Shown here: positions 1 to 12,664 of the stretch, piece by piece
Layout of the letters: each line of letters opens with the position of its first letter
How positions within the stretch are numbered: position 1 is the first letter of the stretch
Origin: Mucidula mucida
Taxonomy: Eukaryota; Basidiomycota; Agaricomycetes; Agaricales; Physalacriaceae
DNA: 64,000 nt
Reading direction: 5' to 3'
Assembly: GCA_015501055.1 (NCBI GenBank)
Contig: JADNYV010000009.1
Span: 434,001 to 498,000, forward strand
Notes under the pieces: generated by a model
Told to the model about the DNA's origin: nothing
What the model saw: only the letters and a program-made list of their open reading frames with translations
Database searches by the model: none
Program-made: the position numbers and the translations under genes

Positions 1-1367
1 TGCGCGAGTCTCTGGACCGACTTCACTCTAACGGATGGTGGTCCAACTTGTATGCACCAACTTGGTACTAAAAATCTCCTGGAGGGGGCCCTTTCGCGGT
101 CTGCACAGCGCAACAAGTTTCACATGCCCTTGGGCAGTTTGAAAAAATCACAAGCCAATGCCATCCCCAAAGGCGCCGGCAATTGGCATGACGTGTCTTT
201 CTCAGGCGCTGCGGAGAATTTCCTGCCGTTTCACAAAATCAGGCAAATGCCTTCACTGGTGGCTCTTGAGCTTGAGATATGTATACCTTACCGCGAGTTG
301 GACATTTATTACCAGCGACTTTCGCAACACGTACCGCAACTGCGCCGATTGACGCTGGCAATTGGTACGCCAGCCATCTATCACACCGACGTGAAGATGT
401 GGAGGATCGAATTTCCATGGAGCCAGCTAACGGAGCTCATCGTTCCTCTCGACGACATCGTTACATGTCAGCACCTTTTGGCTTGCTGTCCTGAGCTGAA
501 AACGTTGAAGGATCATCCACATTTGTCGCAGCTCGATCGGATGGTAGAAACCCCCCATATCCTCGGGCTTCAGCCGGTTGTGGCGCATACCAAAATGTCC
601 TCTATTGACATGTCTTCCAGTATCGCCATATCGCTGTTGGATCATGTCCAATTCCCAGCACTGACACATTTATCGGTGCCTTGCCCGCGCGCGCATCGGT
701 CCGACATAGAAATTTTCCAACGATTTATACAGCGCTCGGACTGCAGAATCACGAGAGCGGAATTCAGCTTCAAAGATCACCATGCGCACCTTGCTTCTCC
801 TGAGGCATATCTTTCCGCATTACTATGGATCACAGGTTTGCAGCCGTCGTTCCGCGTGGCAGAGGGCTTGGATGCCAGACTCATCGACTGTCTTTCAGAC
901 CCGAGTGTCGTGCCCCAGCTACGGGTCCTGACCATCACGTCGACAGTAATATCTAGGTCAATCTGGAACACTGAACTCCAGGACACCCTTATTCGTGTTT
1001 TGATTGCTCGATACCAACCTCACCAAGAAGGGACGAATCTGCAGGAAGTTGTCATTGTACTGGGAAGAGAGATGTATATGACGCCTGGCGAACGAAACCA
1101 TGGATCTGTGTATTACCTTGAAGGCTATCCGTCTTCGGAAGAAGATCATAAACGACATCTACCAGAGCACCTCGGGAGAGACTGTACAATAGAGGACCCT
1201 GTGGACACCGACTTTGTCGAGTTTCAGAAGTTCAAGGACAGAGGCTTGGATATACGCCTCTCGATGTGGAGTGAGTGGTTTAATTCTCGTTGAATGTGCT
1301 ACTGTACTGACTTGGTTTTTCAGAAGGTCGTACATTGATCAGATATGTGTCGGAGCCGGTGTTGTAG
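1..1367 (+). CDS. F-box/LRR-like protein, repeated family copy 1 (5' end outside window)
   Basis: The frame is open from base 1 (CASLWTDF...) to a splice donor at 1271, so the N-terminus with the F-box lies upstream of the window. By alignment with the full copy at 15207-16990, this is the part after the F-box: irregular leucine-rich repeats such as MPSLVALELEI, VPQLRRLTL and VPQLRVLTITS, then the family block VIVLGREMYMTPG and TIEDPVDTDF. A 53-nt intron (1271-1323, GTGAGT...CTGAC...CAG) removes an otherwise early stop at 1291-1293. The last exon encodes KGRTLIRYVSEPVL. The other copies stop after RYV, where a TAG is replaced by TCG here. F-box proteins usually recruit substrates to SCF ubiquitin ligases, but the substrate is unknown. 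Family assignment is firm; function is inferred. Confidence 0.75.
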
Positions 1368-1796
1368 TATGAGTGTAAGATGACTGTGGAATAAAGAAGA
1401 GCCTTCGAATGGTTCTTCTGGCGTGGCGCAACGATGTGAAGAACAGTATTACTTTCATAGCATCGTGTATCCCGGGCATACAACGTGCAATGGATAAGAG
1501 AACAAAGTTTGCCCTTGCTTTGGTCGGACACCACTTTAAGGCCGTCGCCGACCACCAACTTGGAGCACCGCCCGATGACTCACCAATGTGTGGCCTCGTT
1601 GCAGGGCTCCATTACTTACCATCGACGTTTTGGGCGCCATCAACCGCGGCCTCGCGCCTCAGGATTATCGCTCGATTTTCCTTTCACACGAAACACAGAT
1701 AAAAGGCGCTTTAACATATCCCATGATACATAATTTAAAAGTGCATGCTACGAGTACAGATGATATACAAAACAAAACGCGAAAAACGATGAGCAT
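1368..1796. other. Convergent intergenic region with repeated F-box 3' flank
   Basis: This lies between the F-box stop and the H2A stop. Bases of about 1368-1560 recur, inverted, at about 4340-4574 and in shortened form at 8723-8797, so a 3' flank was duplicated together with the F-box genes. I see no gene. Short open frames here lack coding character. Confidence 0.6.
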
Positions 1797-2374
<578 letters not shown>

Positions 2375-2610
2375 TGTTGTTGTTGATTGATTTGGGGGTG
2401 GCGAGGTGGCTTGGGTTGTGTTTGGTTGTTGTGGTAGGAATGAAGAACAATGGCACCGTCCACACGGCTTTTATAGTGGTGCCAAACAAAGAAAATCAAC
2501 AAACAACACGGTCGCGGTCAAAGTCACGTGAAATTGCCTATATAAGCACCCGGACGGTCTGGGTTGATTCAACCCACGACTTGCCTTCTCACCGTCATCA
2601 CCTTTTCACA
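2375..2610. promoter_or_regulatory. Shared divergent H2A-H2B promoter
   Basis: This 236-bp space separates the H2A and H2B start codons. It holds TATAAAA on the minus strand at about 2475-2469 (roughly 95 nt before the H2A ATG) and TATATAAG on the plus strand at about 2539-2546 (roughly 65 nt before the H2B ATG). A CACGTG palindrome sits at 2525-2530, between the two TATA elements. Divergent H2A-H2B pairs with common promoters are standard in fungi and allow S-phase co-expression. The roles of the individual elements are inferred. Confidence 0.8.
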
Positions 2611-3189
2611 ATGGCCCCCAAACCCGCTTCCACCTCCGGCAAAGCGCCTGCTTCTACCGCCTCCAAGGCACCAGCTAAGACTGAGGGCTCAAAGGCAGCC
2701 AAGAAAACTTCCAAGCCAGCGCCAGCTGATGGCGAGAAAAAGAAGCGCAAAAAGTCCAGAAAGGAAACTTATTCCTCTTACATCTACAAGGGTGCGTTTA
2801 CTCGCAACTGCAATTATATCTTTACTCATTTGGATTCCAGTCCTTAAACAGGTCCACCCAGACACTGGTATATCGAACAAGGCAATGGCTATCCTCAACA
2901 GCTTTGTCAACGATATCTTCGAACGTGTTGCTACTGAAGCATCTAGTACGTCTGCAGTCTTTGGCTTTGGGCTTCAACTCATGTCACCTTCAGAACTCGC
3001 CGCCTACTCTAAGAAGTCGACGATTTCTAGTCGAGAAATACAGACGTCAGTACGATTGATTCTTCCTGGCGAACTGGCGAAACACGCCATTTCCGAGGGC
3101 ACCAAATCGGTGACCAAGGTTTGTTCCCAATTTCATGTCAAGTCCGTCTTCTCATGTTTCGCCAGTTCTCATCTTCGGGCGCCAAGTGA
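2611..3189 (+). CDS. Histone H2B
   Basis: This is the partner of H2A in the nucleosome. Exons 2611-2791, 2841-2945, 2994-3118 and 3166-3189 join in frame to 144 residues. The tail [16 protein letters not shown] is Ala/Lys/Pro-rich, followed by [67 protein letters not shown] and [18 protein letters not shown], ending FSSSGAK. The lysine before the C-terminal helix (EGTKSVTKF) matches the conserved H2B ubiquitination region. All introns are GT-AG and 48-49 nt. The gene is divergent from H2A and looks intact. Confidence 0.97.
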
Positions 3190-4574
3190 TCTGGCTGTAT
3201 TCTTCTTTCTTGCATCTTATTCCGTTCTCCGGCCATGTACATCAATGTATTCTCTACGATATCTATTCATCTCTTATCAATTCGTGCCTCGGCTGGATCC
3301 TTTCAAATATGCACTGCCATGCAGCAAAGACTAGCAGTCGGCGCTGCTTGTCATTTAGTTTTGAACCGTGGCGACGATCCCGCTTCGTACGTACTACGTT
3401 TCAGTGTGTTCCGGTGTGACCTGCAGCCTTTGAGTGATCCCACGTCAACACTGCGATACTACCACCCGTTACAACAACACAATCACTCTTTCACGGCAGA
3501 TATTTTCCGAATACGCCATAATCGGGTTCTCTATGATATCTGGCTGCTTTCCTCTAATTACTTGCAGCCTGTTGTAATCCGAACCTCGTTATCACAGCGC
3601 TCTCATCTCAAGCCTTCAGCTCACCAGAAATGGTAGTCCTGTGCACGACCCCGATAAGTATGAAACTCTTCAAGGGAACTTGAATTGATTCATACGCAAA
3701 GTGAGAGTGACCCCCGCGCTGAAGATGTATTTCTTCGCTCAATTCTTAACTCTCCATTCAACCGAACATAGTACTGAGGAAAGTGGAATCATCATAGAAT
3801 AACTCTTTGTCGTTCGCCACGAATGCAGAGCTCAAGCTGATTTCATGGTGCGGCTAGCCTAACAAGAGTTTACCTTGGGGTCGCGCAGAGCGGTACAGTG
3901 ACCGTGGCGGATCTTTTGAAAGTCATTACCAACGAGCGTTCAACGGACGTAGTAGGCGAGCACGGGAGGTAAGTGACGGTACAGCCTAGGTTAGGCTATG
4001 CTTCGGGTCCACACCTTTAGGAAAGGTTCGGCTGGTTCGGAGATTGGTCTTATTCACGGGCAGAGACGATTTAATGACAGTCTTTTCAAGGCTGTTTTGA
4101 TACGTCCTCAACCTCCTCTCGACGCAATGCGCCGGAGCGCCAGTTCAAGCCATTGTGCGAATTCCCATGTCCGCATTGCAGGCTACTGTTCACCCGTTGC
4201 CCCATCCTTTCTTCAAATGCGGCAGGTCTCGCTGAATTCTTGACAGCCCATGGGTGCAGCATGCGCCACAGGGTCTTCCCAATCGTCGTTTCAGGCACAG
4301 AGCATGACTAAAGTTGGCGCCTAAATTTTGTTTATTAGTGCCCAACCAAAGCAAGGGCAAGCTTCGAATGAGTGCGGGAGTAACTGAGAATGAGTTTTTG
4401 CTCTCTTATCCAATACCGTTGTACGCCGGGAGAGCCCGGTATACGAGATGCCTCGGATCGTACGGTGAAACCGACGATGTTTTTCAAGTTGTTGCACTGT
4501 GGCAAAAGGACTCCTCGTGTTCAGCATTGAAGTCATTTGCATGTCAGCTTACACTCAAGCTAAAGCACCGGCTC
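3190..4574. other. Intergenic region, no gene recognised
   Basis: Downstream of H2B I see a probable 3' UTR and then about 1.1 kb without a supportable reading frame. From about 4340 the sequence matches, inverted, the 3' flank of F-box copy 1 (1368-1560), so this end belongs to the duplicated F-box unit on the minus strand. Confidence 0.5.
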
Positions 4575-6329
4575 CTACACATATCTGATTAACGTACGGC
4601 CCTCTGGAAGACCAAGTCAGCACAGTGGCGCAGGCGAACGGGAAGCAAACAACTCACTCCATATTAAGAGGCGTATATCCAAGCCTCTCTCTTTAAGTTC
4701 CCGAAGCTCGATAAGTCGGCATCCACAGGGTCTTCAATTGTCCAGTCTCTCCCGTAGTCATGCCGTAGACGTGGTGCAGTACAATTTTGAAGGACATAAT
4801 CTCCTTCAGCGTAATAAACCGATCCACAGTCACGACCGCCAGGCGTCATATACGCCTCCCTTCCCAGTACGATGGTAACTTGCTGTAGATTCGTCCCTGT
4901 AGACGAATTGATGGGGGACTGGTATCGAGCACTAAGAACACGAATCAGGGTGTCTTTGAGTTCACCGTCCCATGTTGATCGCGATATTTTCGTTGCAGTC
5001 ATTGTCAGAGTCAGGAGCTGGGGTGCCACAGTCCGGTCCGAAAGACATTCGATTAGACTCCCTTCAGGGCACTGCGCGCTAGTAAACGACAGCTTCAAAT
5101 GTATAATCCCCGATAACGCGGATAGAAATGCTTCAGGAGAAACAAGTGGCTTTTCGTAATGGTCGAACGTGAGCTCCGCATTCGTGATTGTGCACCCTGA
5201 GCGCTGTATAAACCGTTGGAGAAGGTCCTCGTGGGACTGACCCTCCGCGGGCAGGCAGCGACAACGGTCAGAGCTGGCATTGATACGATCCAAAGCGTAC
5301 GCAGATGGAACATGTGAGGACAATGTTGGATGGGAGAGTCCAGGTATATTTGAGGTTGCGCTTTGCACCCGATTAGAATACCACACATGAGGAGGATAGT
5401 CCCTCAATGTTAGCACATTAGGACAGCAAGCGAGAAGTTCTAGACATCGAATGACGCGATGGAGAGGAACGACAAGCTCCGTAAGCTGCCTCCAGGGGAA
5501 TTTGCTCCCCATATCGGTGGCAGAGAAGTTATCCACATCAGCCAGCGTCAATCGGCGCAATTGTGGTACGTGTTTACCAAGTGACCAGACAAACTTATAA
5601 TAGTCATCTGAGGCCTGTGAGACCCTCTTATATCGAGTGTAAGCGCCACCAGTGAGGGCATTTGGCCAATCTTTAGAAAAGGTTCGAAATGCTCGAGAGA
5701 GCCATCAAAAGAAGCGTCGTGCCAATGTTCCGCACTTTTTACGATGAAGTTGACTTCGGGTTTCTTCAGACCGTGCAGTGGTATATGAAACTTGTTACGC
5801 TTCGCAGACCGCGAAAGGGCGCCTTCGAAAAGATTTTTGGTGCCAACTTTGTGGAAAGTAGATCGCCCCTAGGGTCCGCTAGAGTAAAACCGGTCCAGAT
5901 ACTCTGACAGGACCAAGCGACTTGTCTCCACCTGCGGCAGACCTTTACTAGAAGCCACGGACCACTACGTGACGAGGCAAATACATCGTACGGCTTCTCG
6001 AATGTAAGATGAAAGATCTCGAGGAGGACCTCGGTCGAAAGCTGGTGGACGGGAGGGAAGAGCGTGAGGTGCGCATCGCGGTAGGAGACTACCGCATCCC
6101 TCTCCTTCTTGGCCGCAGCTAGTGCCGCCTCTATCTTCTCTATATCGCGATCGAAGTCCGCTATGTCCGCTTTGGCATTGGCAATCAGATTGACGATGTC
6201 GACTCTAACCTAGTCCTGCACGGTGAAGGCATTGTTTTTCCCGAAGTATGTTTCATATGGAGAGTGTATGGGAGTTCTGCGAGGCGTCTTGGTCGGAGGA
6301 AGGCCGCAATGGGGGCAATCATGGGACAT
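4575..6329 (-). pseudogene. F-box/LRR-like family copy 2, degraded
   Basis: The full length can be followed against the intact copy at 15207-16990. It starts with ATG at 6329 (MSHDCPHCGLPP), runs through a coiled-coil segment and an F-box-like stretch (LFPPVHQLSTEVLLEIFHL), and ends with the spliced KGRTLIRYV at 4575. An in-frame TAG lies at 6210-6212 (after FTVQD), and the frame shifts more than once between about 5290 and 5950. Only the stretch 4664-5560 stays open for long. The 5' flank, including the leader around 6340-6500, also resembles that of the intact copy, so the duplication carried promoter and 3' flank. It cannot encode the full family protein as read. Confidence 0.85.
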
Positions 6330-7215
6330 TGTTTCTAAGAAACCACTATGAGCGCGACGGTTAGCGAAACACGCGACTATTGGTACTTACTGGATAGATT
6401 GCAAGTTCAGACGCCCAACTCCTCCAGAAGATATCGGCGACGCGTCGTCTGAGCTCATGATACTCGTCGAAGGCAAGATGAAAAAAGAATGAGTGTCACA
6501 TGTCACTCTCTCTAGCACTAGAGAATGTCGCTAGCGCAATTTCGTGATACTGCATGCTCCTGCGCCGTTATCGTGCTATTTCCTTCTCGATGATGATTCT
6601 TGGGCAACTATATCCTTTTCCCTGCAGTCTATGGGTAGATATGGTCGCCTTTTCGGCACATTCCGTCATGCAACTTCATGCGCAGAGTATATGTGCTCAA
6701 TAGCCTTGAAAAGCCTTAAAGGTGTGTTCATCTTGCCTTACACTACTGCACAGTCATTTATTGGGCCATTTTAAAAGGCCGCTGCTCGCTGGCTGAGGCT
6801 GGGGACCTCTATTTTTGTTTTTAGGAAAATCAACATGGGTACACAAGACGAGGGAGCATAACGAGAATACGAGGTTGTTCGCTGTGCTCTCACCTATGGG
6901 ATATGCGACAGTCAAATTTCTGGCACTCTTTTTGCGACGTCGACTTCCAATAGCGAACGACTTCCACATCCAAGACCATCATTCAATCAGTTGACTCGAT
7001 TACGACAGGTTTATTGCTCAGGTTGCATTGGCTCATTCGTAAAAACAGCGAAGCATGTCTCGAGGCCCTCAAATGATATGCTGCGGTATAGAGGTCAGAG
7101 CTCGGGTCCCGAAGATTTGGGGTATAATCACGTGACCTAGTGTCAGCCCAAAAAACTGGGGCTGGCTGCTGCTCGCTCGACGCTCCACGCTCAGCACACC
7201 ATTTTCTCGGATAAT
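6330..7215. other. Intergenic; 5' flank of F-box copy 2, then nothing recognised
   Basis: About 6330-6500 resembles the leader of the intact F-box copy (16991-17170). The remaining 700 bp up to the next gene has only short open frames with no recognisable product. Confidence 0.5.
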
Positions 7216-8432
7216 ATGCATACACCAGAACGCAAACTTGCGGCTACGCGAGACTCTCTTCGTGCACTCTATAATGATCTTGACTCTCTTCCCCCTGCAA
7301 CACGTCACACTCGACTTTCGCTGTACCAAGACGCGCACAACATTGTCGATGATATCTCCGGCTTCTTACTGTGCGCTCGAACCCTCTGACGCAGTGAAAG
7401 TTCCGATAATAATAGTGCGTAGTCATTTGCTTTGACATCGCTCGTTTATCAATCACTACTAGACACCTGCCCAAAAACGTTATTATGATGACATACGTAC
7501 TCATTGGAATGCCCAGCATCTCTCTGCTAAACAGTTCAAGAAGACTTTACTTGACTATCCTCCTACTGGCTCCCTTGCTAGTTCTGAATTCGCAGCCATC
7601 ACTCGTCTTATTACTGGATATCGCGTTGCCGGCCAAGTGTGGCAATCTCAGCTCAATGATATTGTCGGGTCAAAGTCTGCGTTGAAAGCGATTTGTGTTC
7701 GCGCTCGCGAGATTAGCAGTGTCGAGGATACTGTCGCGCGTATCGTGCAACTTGACCAGGTCTGTTCCGAGCTTGTTGAGGTGGTCCGATCTCACTCTTC
7801 GTCAGTCCATCAGCGACCAGTTCAAGTGTAGTGCCGCCGACCAATACGTCCATTACGTCATTCGCACAGTCCAAACCCTTCGCTTCATGTTCGACTGGCA
7901 GCAGCATACCTCTGGGCCTGGTTCTCGACAACACAAGACGAAAATCATTTCCGCAAGTTTCGCAGCTACGTATCCTCGACTTCAAGCCAAACTGGTTGCC
8001 GACGACGAGAAAGCAAAGGTGGATTTGGAGAAGTTTCGAAGGAAACATCAGACCATTATAGAGGGGCGACAGCGTGTCTTGAAGTGGTACATGAGGTTCG
8101 TCGAGTTTCATCGTGCGCATCCCATACCAATGATTTGCACATAGTTTGGCCTTTTGGACCGATTCTGGGACCCTGATAGTGAAACTCGAGGAATGCGACG
8201 GACTGGGACATTTCACGAGGATATTGTTTGCGAGGCTGAGGTACGACGTCAAGATGAGCCGGAAGTTCATTGTGCGGAATGGAACTACTCCCTAGCGGCT
8301 GATGCTCTCTATCGAATTCTCGCAATCTTGGCATCAACCGAGGTGGCGGACTTTGTGGAAGAGTTTTTGGCAGAACACCCACCTATGATTCCTGACGGAT
8401 ACGATTATGGCTGGGGAAAACACGATGAATAG
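7216..8432 (+). CDS. Unassigned spliced gene, model uncertain
   Basis: I do not recognise this protein. Three stretches read like coding sequence. The first is from ATG 7216 (MHTPERKLAATRDSLRAL, charged and helical). The second runs about 7465-7758 (TPAQKRYYDDIRTHW ... VARIVQLDQ). The third runs about 7805-8430 (SISDQFKCSAADQYVHY ... IPDGYDYGWGKHDE). A 46-nt GT-AG intron (GTCTGT...GTCAG, about 7759-7804) joins the second and third in frame. A 48-nt intron ending at about 7463 precedes the second. The join between the first two stretches needs a frame change I could not place, and a further intron near 8095-8140 is needed to reach the final frame. Either the model has missed introns or the gene is damaged. 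No signal peptide or known motif is visible. Confidence 0.4.
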
Positions 8433-8522
8433 CCTTTCCACCTATGTCCTCTAGCCAAGTTGTATTACATGTTGGTCCTCATCCTGCGTGACTGATATCG
8501 GCATTCTTCAAAATGGGGGCGG

Positions 8523-8692
8523 GTTAGCAAAACATAATAAGAAAGCAAGGATCGTTCCTCGCGACTTGCAACTCACAATAAGAAATGACGAAGAGTAAGT
8601 CGCCATCGTCTTGCAACGCGTCCGTCCCTTCGTTGACCTGGTTTAGGTTGGGAAAGCTCCGCGGCGATGTCATCGTCTCGCAAGGCGGTGTG
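8523..8692 (+). pseudogene. Histone H2A 3' fragment (exons 3-4, truncated)
   Basis: The sequence matches H2A intron 2 end, exon 3, intron 3 and the first part of exon 4 of the gene at 1797-2374, with substitutions ([16 protein letters not shown], then LGKLRGDVIVSQGG). The match stops inside exon 4 after the GGV codons, and the sequence runs directly into a copy of the F-box 3' flank. Relative to 1466-1875 of the parent arrangement, about 400 bp are missing. There is no promoter and no exons 1-2, so this is a dead fragment carried in an inverted duplication together with F-box copy 3. Confidence 0.9.
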
Positions 8693-8797
8693 ATGCTACG
8701 AAAGTAATAATGTTCTTCCCCTCGCTACGCAAGAAAACCATTTGAAGGCTCTTCTTTATTCCACAGTCATCTTACACACATACTACAACACCGGCTC

Positions 8798-9757
8798 CTA
8801 CACATATCTGATCAATGTACGACCCTCTGAAAAACCAAGTCAGTACAGTAGCACATTCAACGAGAATTAAACCACTCACTCCACATCGAGAGGCGTATAT
8901 CCAAGCCTCTGTCCTTGAACTTCTGAAACTCGACAAAGTCGGTGTCCACAGGGTCCTCTACTGTACAGTCTCTCCCGAGGTGCTCTGGTAGATGTCCTTT
9001 ATGATCTTCTTCTGAAAACGGATAGCCTTCAAGGTAATAAACCGATCCATGGTCGCGTCCGCCAGGCGTCATATACATCTCTCTTCCCAATACAATGACA
9101 ACTTTCTGCAGATTCGTCCCTTCTTGGTGAGGTTGGTATCGAGCATTCAGAACACGAATAAGGGTGTCCTGTAGTTCAGCGTTCCAGATTGACCTAGATA
9201 TTACTTACCATCGACGTGATGGTCAGGACCCGTAGCTGGGGCGCGACACTCGGGTCTGAAAGACAGTCGATGAGTCTGGCATCCAAGCCCTCTGCCACGC
9301 CGAACGACAGCTGCAAATTCATGATCCCTGCCAGCACGCAAAGGTGTGCCTCAGAAGAAGCAAGACACGCATGGTGATCTTTGAAGATGAATTCCGCTCT
9401 TGTGATTCTGCAGTCCGAGCGCTGTACAAATTGTTGGAAAATCTCTATGTCAGACCGATGCGCGCGCGAGCAAGGCAGCGATGCATGCGTATGATCCAAC
9501 AGCGATATGGCGATACTGGGAGACATATCGATAAAGGACAGTTTGGTTTGCGCCACAACCGGCTGAAGCCCGAGAATATGGGGGGTTTCTACCATCCGGT
9601 CGCACTGCGACAAATGAGGGTGATCCCTTGACGTCTTCAGGTTGGAGCAGCAAGCCAGAAGGTGCTGACATGAAACGACGTCGTCGAGAGGAACAATGAG
9701 CTCCGTTAGCTGGCCATGGAGAATTGATCTTCCAAAGCTCCGTATCGGTGGAAGGAG
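8798..9757 (-). pseudogene. F-box/LRR-like family copy 3, 5'-truncated and frameshifted
   Basis: This aligns with F-box copy 1, its closest relative. Homology begins at about 9757 (equivalent to the region before QLTELIVPL) and ends with the spliced KGRTLIRYV and TAG at 8798. The N-terminal half with the F-box is absent. A four-base insertion (GTAA) near 9205 shifts the frame after LTITSM, and a second open stretch (8857-9090) carries VLGREMYMTPGG and TVEDPVDTDF. The 5' break lies next to a 71-bp tandem repeat at 9768. It is not functional as read. Confidence 0.88.
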
Positions 9758-9767
9758 GAACACCAGT

Positions 9768-9925
9768 GTAGACACAGTGAGTACGATAGTACACGCAAAT
9801 AGACCTCAGACGTCGTAACAAGCAAGACGCTCATTACTGTAGACACAGTGAGTACGATAGTACACGCGAATAGACTACAGTCGTCAGTAAATATAAGTAA
9901 GATATAAAGAAAGAACGTACCTCAG
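9768..9925. repeat. Degenerate 71-bp tandem repeat
   Basis: The motif GTAGACACAGTGAGTACGAT starts at 9768 and again at 9839, a period of 71 bp. The first unit ends with CTCAGACGTCGTAACAAG. A related string (CTCAGACGTGTAACAAG) returns near 9922, separated by an inserted AT-rich stretch. It directly abuts the 5' break of F-box copy 3. Confidence 0.75.
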
Positions 9926-10196
9926 ACGTGTAACAAGCAAGACGGCTGAGGGTTCGATCAACTAAAAGTGATATAAATACAGCCGCATTAGCGGCGTACG
10001 CCACGACACTCATTCTTAACAACCAGGAGTATTTCCTCTACTAGATTTGTAGATTCCATTTTGCAAATTGTTCAATTTAACGATGGTTCTGTTTACTGTA
10101 CAATAGGACAGTCACTGTAGGTTGATACTGTCAGGAATATATTTGGATGTTCCTTTAGAGGATCACATTAGCGAAAGGCTGACTCAACTCTCAACC
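9926..10196. other. Intergenic, nothing recognised
   Basis: This lies between the tandem repeat and the 3' end of the next minus-strand gene. No reading frame or motif can be supported. Confidence 0.4.
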
Positions 10197-11986
10197 TCAA
10201 ACCTGACCATGTACATCCCGATCAAACAAACCTCCCTCAATGTATGTTGTCCATGCCAAATTGTGATCCAAGTCACTATGCAAGTGATGCACATACTCCG
10301 CGTTGTCGGAGGTCGTGGACGAGGTTGTTGAAAATGGGATAAGCCCAATCTTCATTGCGAGTATTGAGGACCACGGTCGAAAGTCCTGAGGTCGCTCGCA
10401 GGGGAAGTATTTCGCGAAAGGATTCCCGGCAAAGGTCCTCGTACAAGTGAACATGGCCTTCGCTATAATGGTCCAACCCTCGTGAATCTGGAAGGGAGGC
10501 GATGGGCAGCGGAAACACGCCGTCTGACCATGCAACGAGGCATCTAAATGGACAGAGGGAACGTCGTCGTTGACAGGCCAATCTGTTGCGAGTGATGCTG
10601 TAAACCGGTGTTCTGGTAATTGCACGATGGGCGCAGAGGATGCCGGTAGGGAAGTGGCCGGGGGAGTGACTGACGTAGCGGGAGCTTTAGGATACGGGAA
10701 GGTGTAAGAGCAGCGTATGGCTCGAGGTGCCCATTCCAGCTCCAGCTCCGACAAGGATGGAAGAAAAGAGGCATCTTTCAGTCTTTCAATAGTACCAGGA
10801 GTGATGAGATATGACTGGCGCTCGCTTAACGTCAAGCGAAGGAGGGAAGGCGCTGCCTCCAGAAGAGGGAGAATATTCCATGCTCTTCTAAAAGCACTAG
10901 ATGTCATCAAAGCGCCAGGCTCTGTTGGAATGTGCACATCGGTGACAGTCAGGTTCTGGAGTTGACTTGCCGAATTTCTCACAAAGGAGGCAAGGGCGTC
11001 AACCACTGCCGAAACCTGTGGGCCGGTAGGAGGCGTCTCTCTCGTGCGAGGTCTGTTCGCAACTACTCTCATTTCAAGAAGCTCGGGAACGTTGGCCTGC
11101 GCGAGTAGAGCTAGGAGCGTCTGTGTCCAAGCTTCTGGCGCCACAATGAGGCACGTAAAGCGAAATTGTGGAGGGCTGGACTGCAGATCGAAATGAGTGG
11201 GGAATGCGACTCCAAAAGAGTTTGAACACGCTATCGTCAGCGAGCGTACCGCAGTGCGGGGCTCGATAACAGACACCGCCTTATCCCACGGGCAGTCAAA
11301 ATCGTTGCGGTCTACACATTGGTTGGAGCGGATGATGAGGTTAGAGATATGCGTCCACGGCAGGGGCATAACCATGATACTGCTGAGCCCCGGAAGGTGT
11401 ACACTGACTGTGCGTAAATTCGGGGCACCGCGTAAATCCAAATAATCCGAGCTGGCGTCTGCAATCCGCAACACCTGTAGGCAGGTACCTGTTTCCGCTG
11501 GATTGACTTGTTCAATTTGACAAAGTCACGCCTTTTCATACCGAGAGAGGCAGACTTCCAGCGGTGGCACACCCTGAAGAGAGCACCTTGAGCGCGCGTA
11601 TAATAGGAATCGTAACGAGGCTGTTTCCAGCGGATTTCGATGTTGATAGATAGCAATACAGACGACGATCGCTCCAGGTATAGCTGAACCAGCGCTTCCT
11701 AAGTAGCCCCATACACGGAAATGTATGACCAAATAATCGGACTCGACAGAGCCGTCACTCGCCAGAAATGGCGAACAGAGCTGATGACAAGTGCAGTGCT
11801 GACTTGACTTTCGAATGAGTTGCAAGCAAAGTGGAAAATGAGTTGGAGCACGTCGAAAGGGAGTTCGGGTATTCCAGATTGCCGCGTATAAATAGCACTC
11901 TCAATGAATTCCGAGTCGGACTCGCCGCGTTCAGGACAATACTGCAACTCGGACTGCCAGGAGACTCGAGAGCAATCTTTCGCCAA
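10197..11986 (-). pseudogene. F-box/LRR-like protein of a second type, one in-frame stop
   Basis: From ATG 11986 the frame gives a typical agaricomycete F-box (IPELPFDVLQLIFHFAC, then SSVRHFWRVTALSSPIIWSY) and the usual following segment LVQLYLERSSSVLLSINI. An in-frame TAG at 11699-11701 interrupts between these, with no convincing intron to remove it (the only GT-AG option is 33 nt). A 53-54 nt intron (GTATGA...AAACAG, about 11480-11535) then joins RWKSASLG to TCLQVLRIADASSDYLDL. The long last exon holds LRR-like segments and a disordered middle rich in Pro, Ala, Thr and Ser. Apart from the stop, frames are consistent, so a single nonsense mutation, a very short intron or a sequence error are all possible. 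Length would be about 570 residues. Function is inferred as an SCF substrate receptor. Confidence 0.6.
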
Positions 11987-12664
11987 TGGGAATGGGAAAC
12001 GCCGCTATATCGGACTGCCATTGAGACTGGAGGTTAGCCTGCGTGTAGAGGATCGTCCAAGTCGACATGAGGCGTATGAGTGGTCTCGTACTGCGCCAGA
12101 AGCGTGGTAGTGGTAACAGTGACACACTTCGGTGTCACCGATGGTTGAAGAAGAAAGTCAATCCTACACTATTACTTAGGTCATATCGTATAGTATGATG
12201 GAAGACATACTGTTTGTAGTGCGGACTACACGAGACTACACGGTGGTGAAAGAAAGGAGGCGTCGACATCAATTTGCATTTTCTTTCACGCATGTAACGC
12301 GGATGCTATATGCGCACAGCCACATACAAGCTTGCCTGGAACATGTGAACTTGAAAGTCGCTGTCCAAATGCACACCTGTTATACGCACCAGATATGCAC
12401 GAAAGTCTACTCCGCGTTTATGTAAAGCGCTCGGTGAGAAAGGCTCGCCATGGTTCCTTTGGATGAGAAGAGCGGCATCGCTCGTTTGAATATTATGACC
12501 GAGCGTTACCTTCATAGAAAGAGGAAGACTACGGTCTTAACTCAATGACGTGCCTCGCCAGCTCGCCGAGCATATTGCGGTTGAAGAGACTCCAGCAGGT
12601 TTGCACTAAACCTGATATAAATAATTACAAAGCGCTGGTCCTTATCGAAACCTACAGACTTCAT
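11987..12664. other. Intergenic, nothing recognised
   Basis: This is the space between the promoter side of the F-box gene and the 3' end of the dioxygenase gene. No supportable gene was seen on either strand. Confidence 0.45.
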
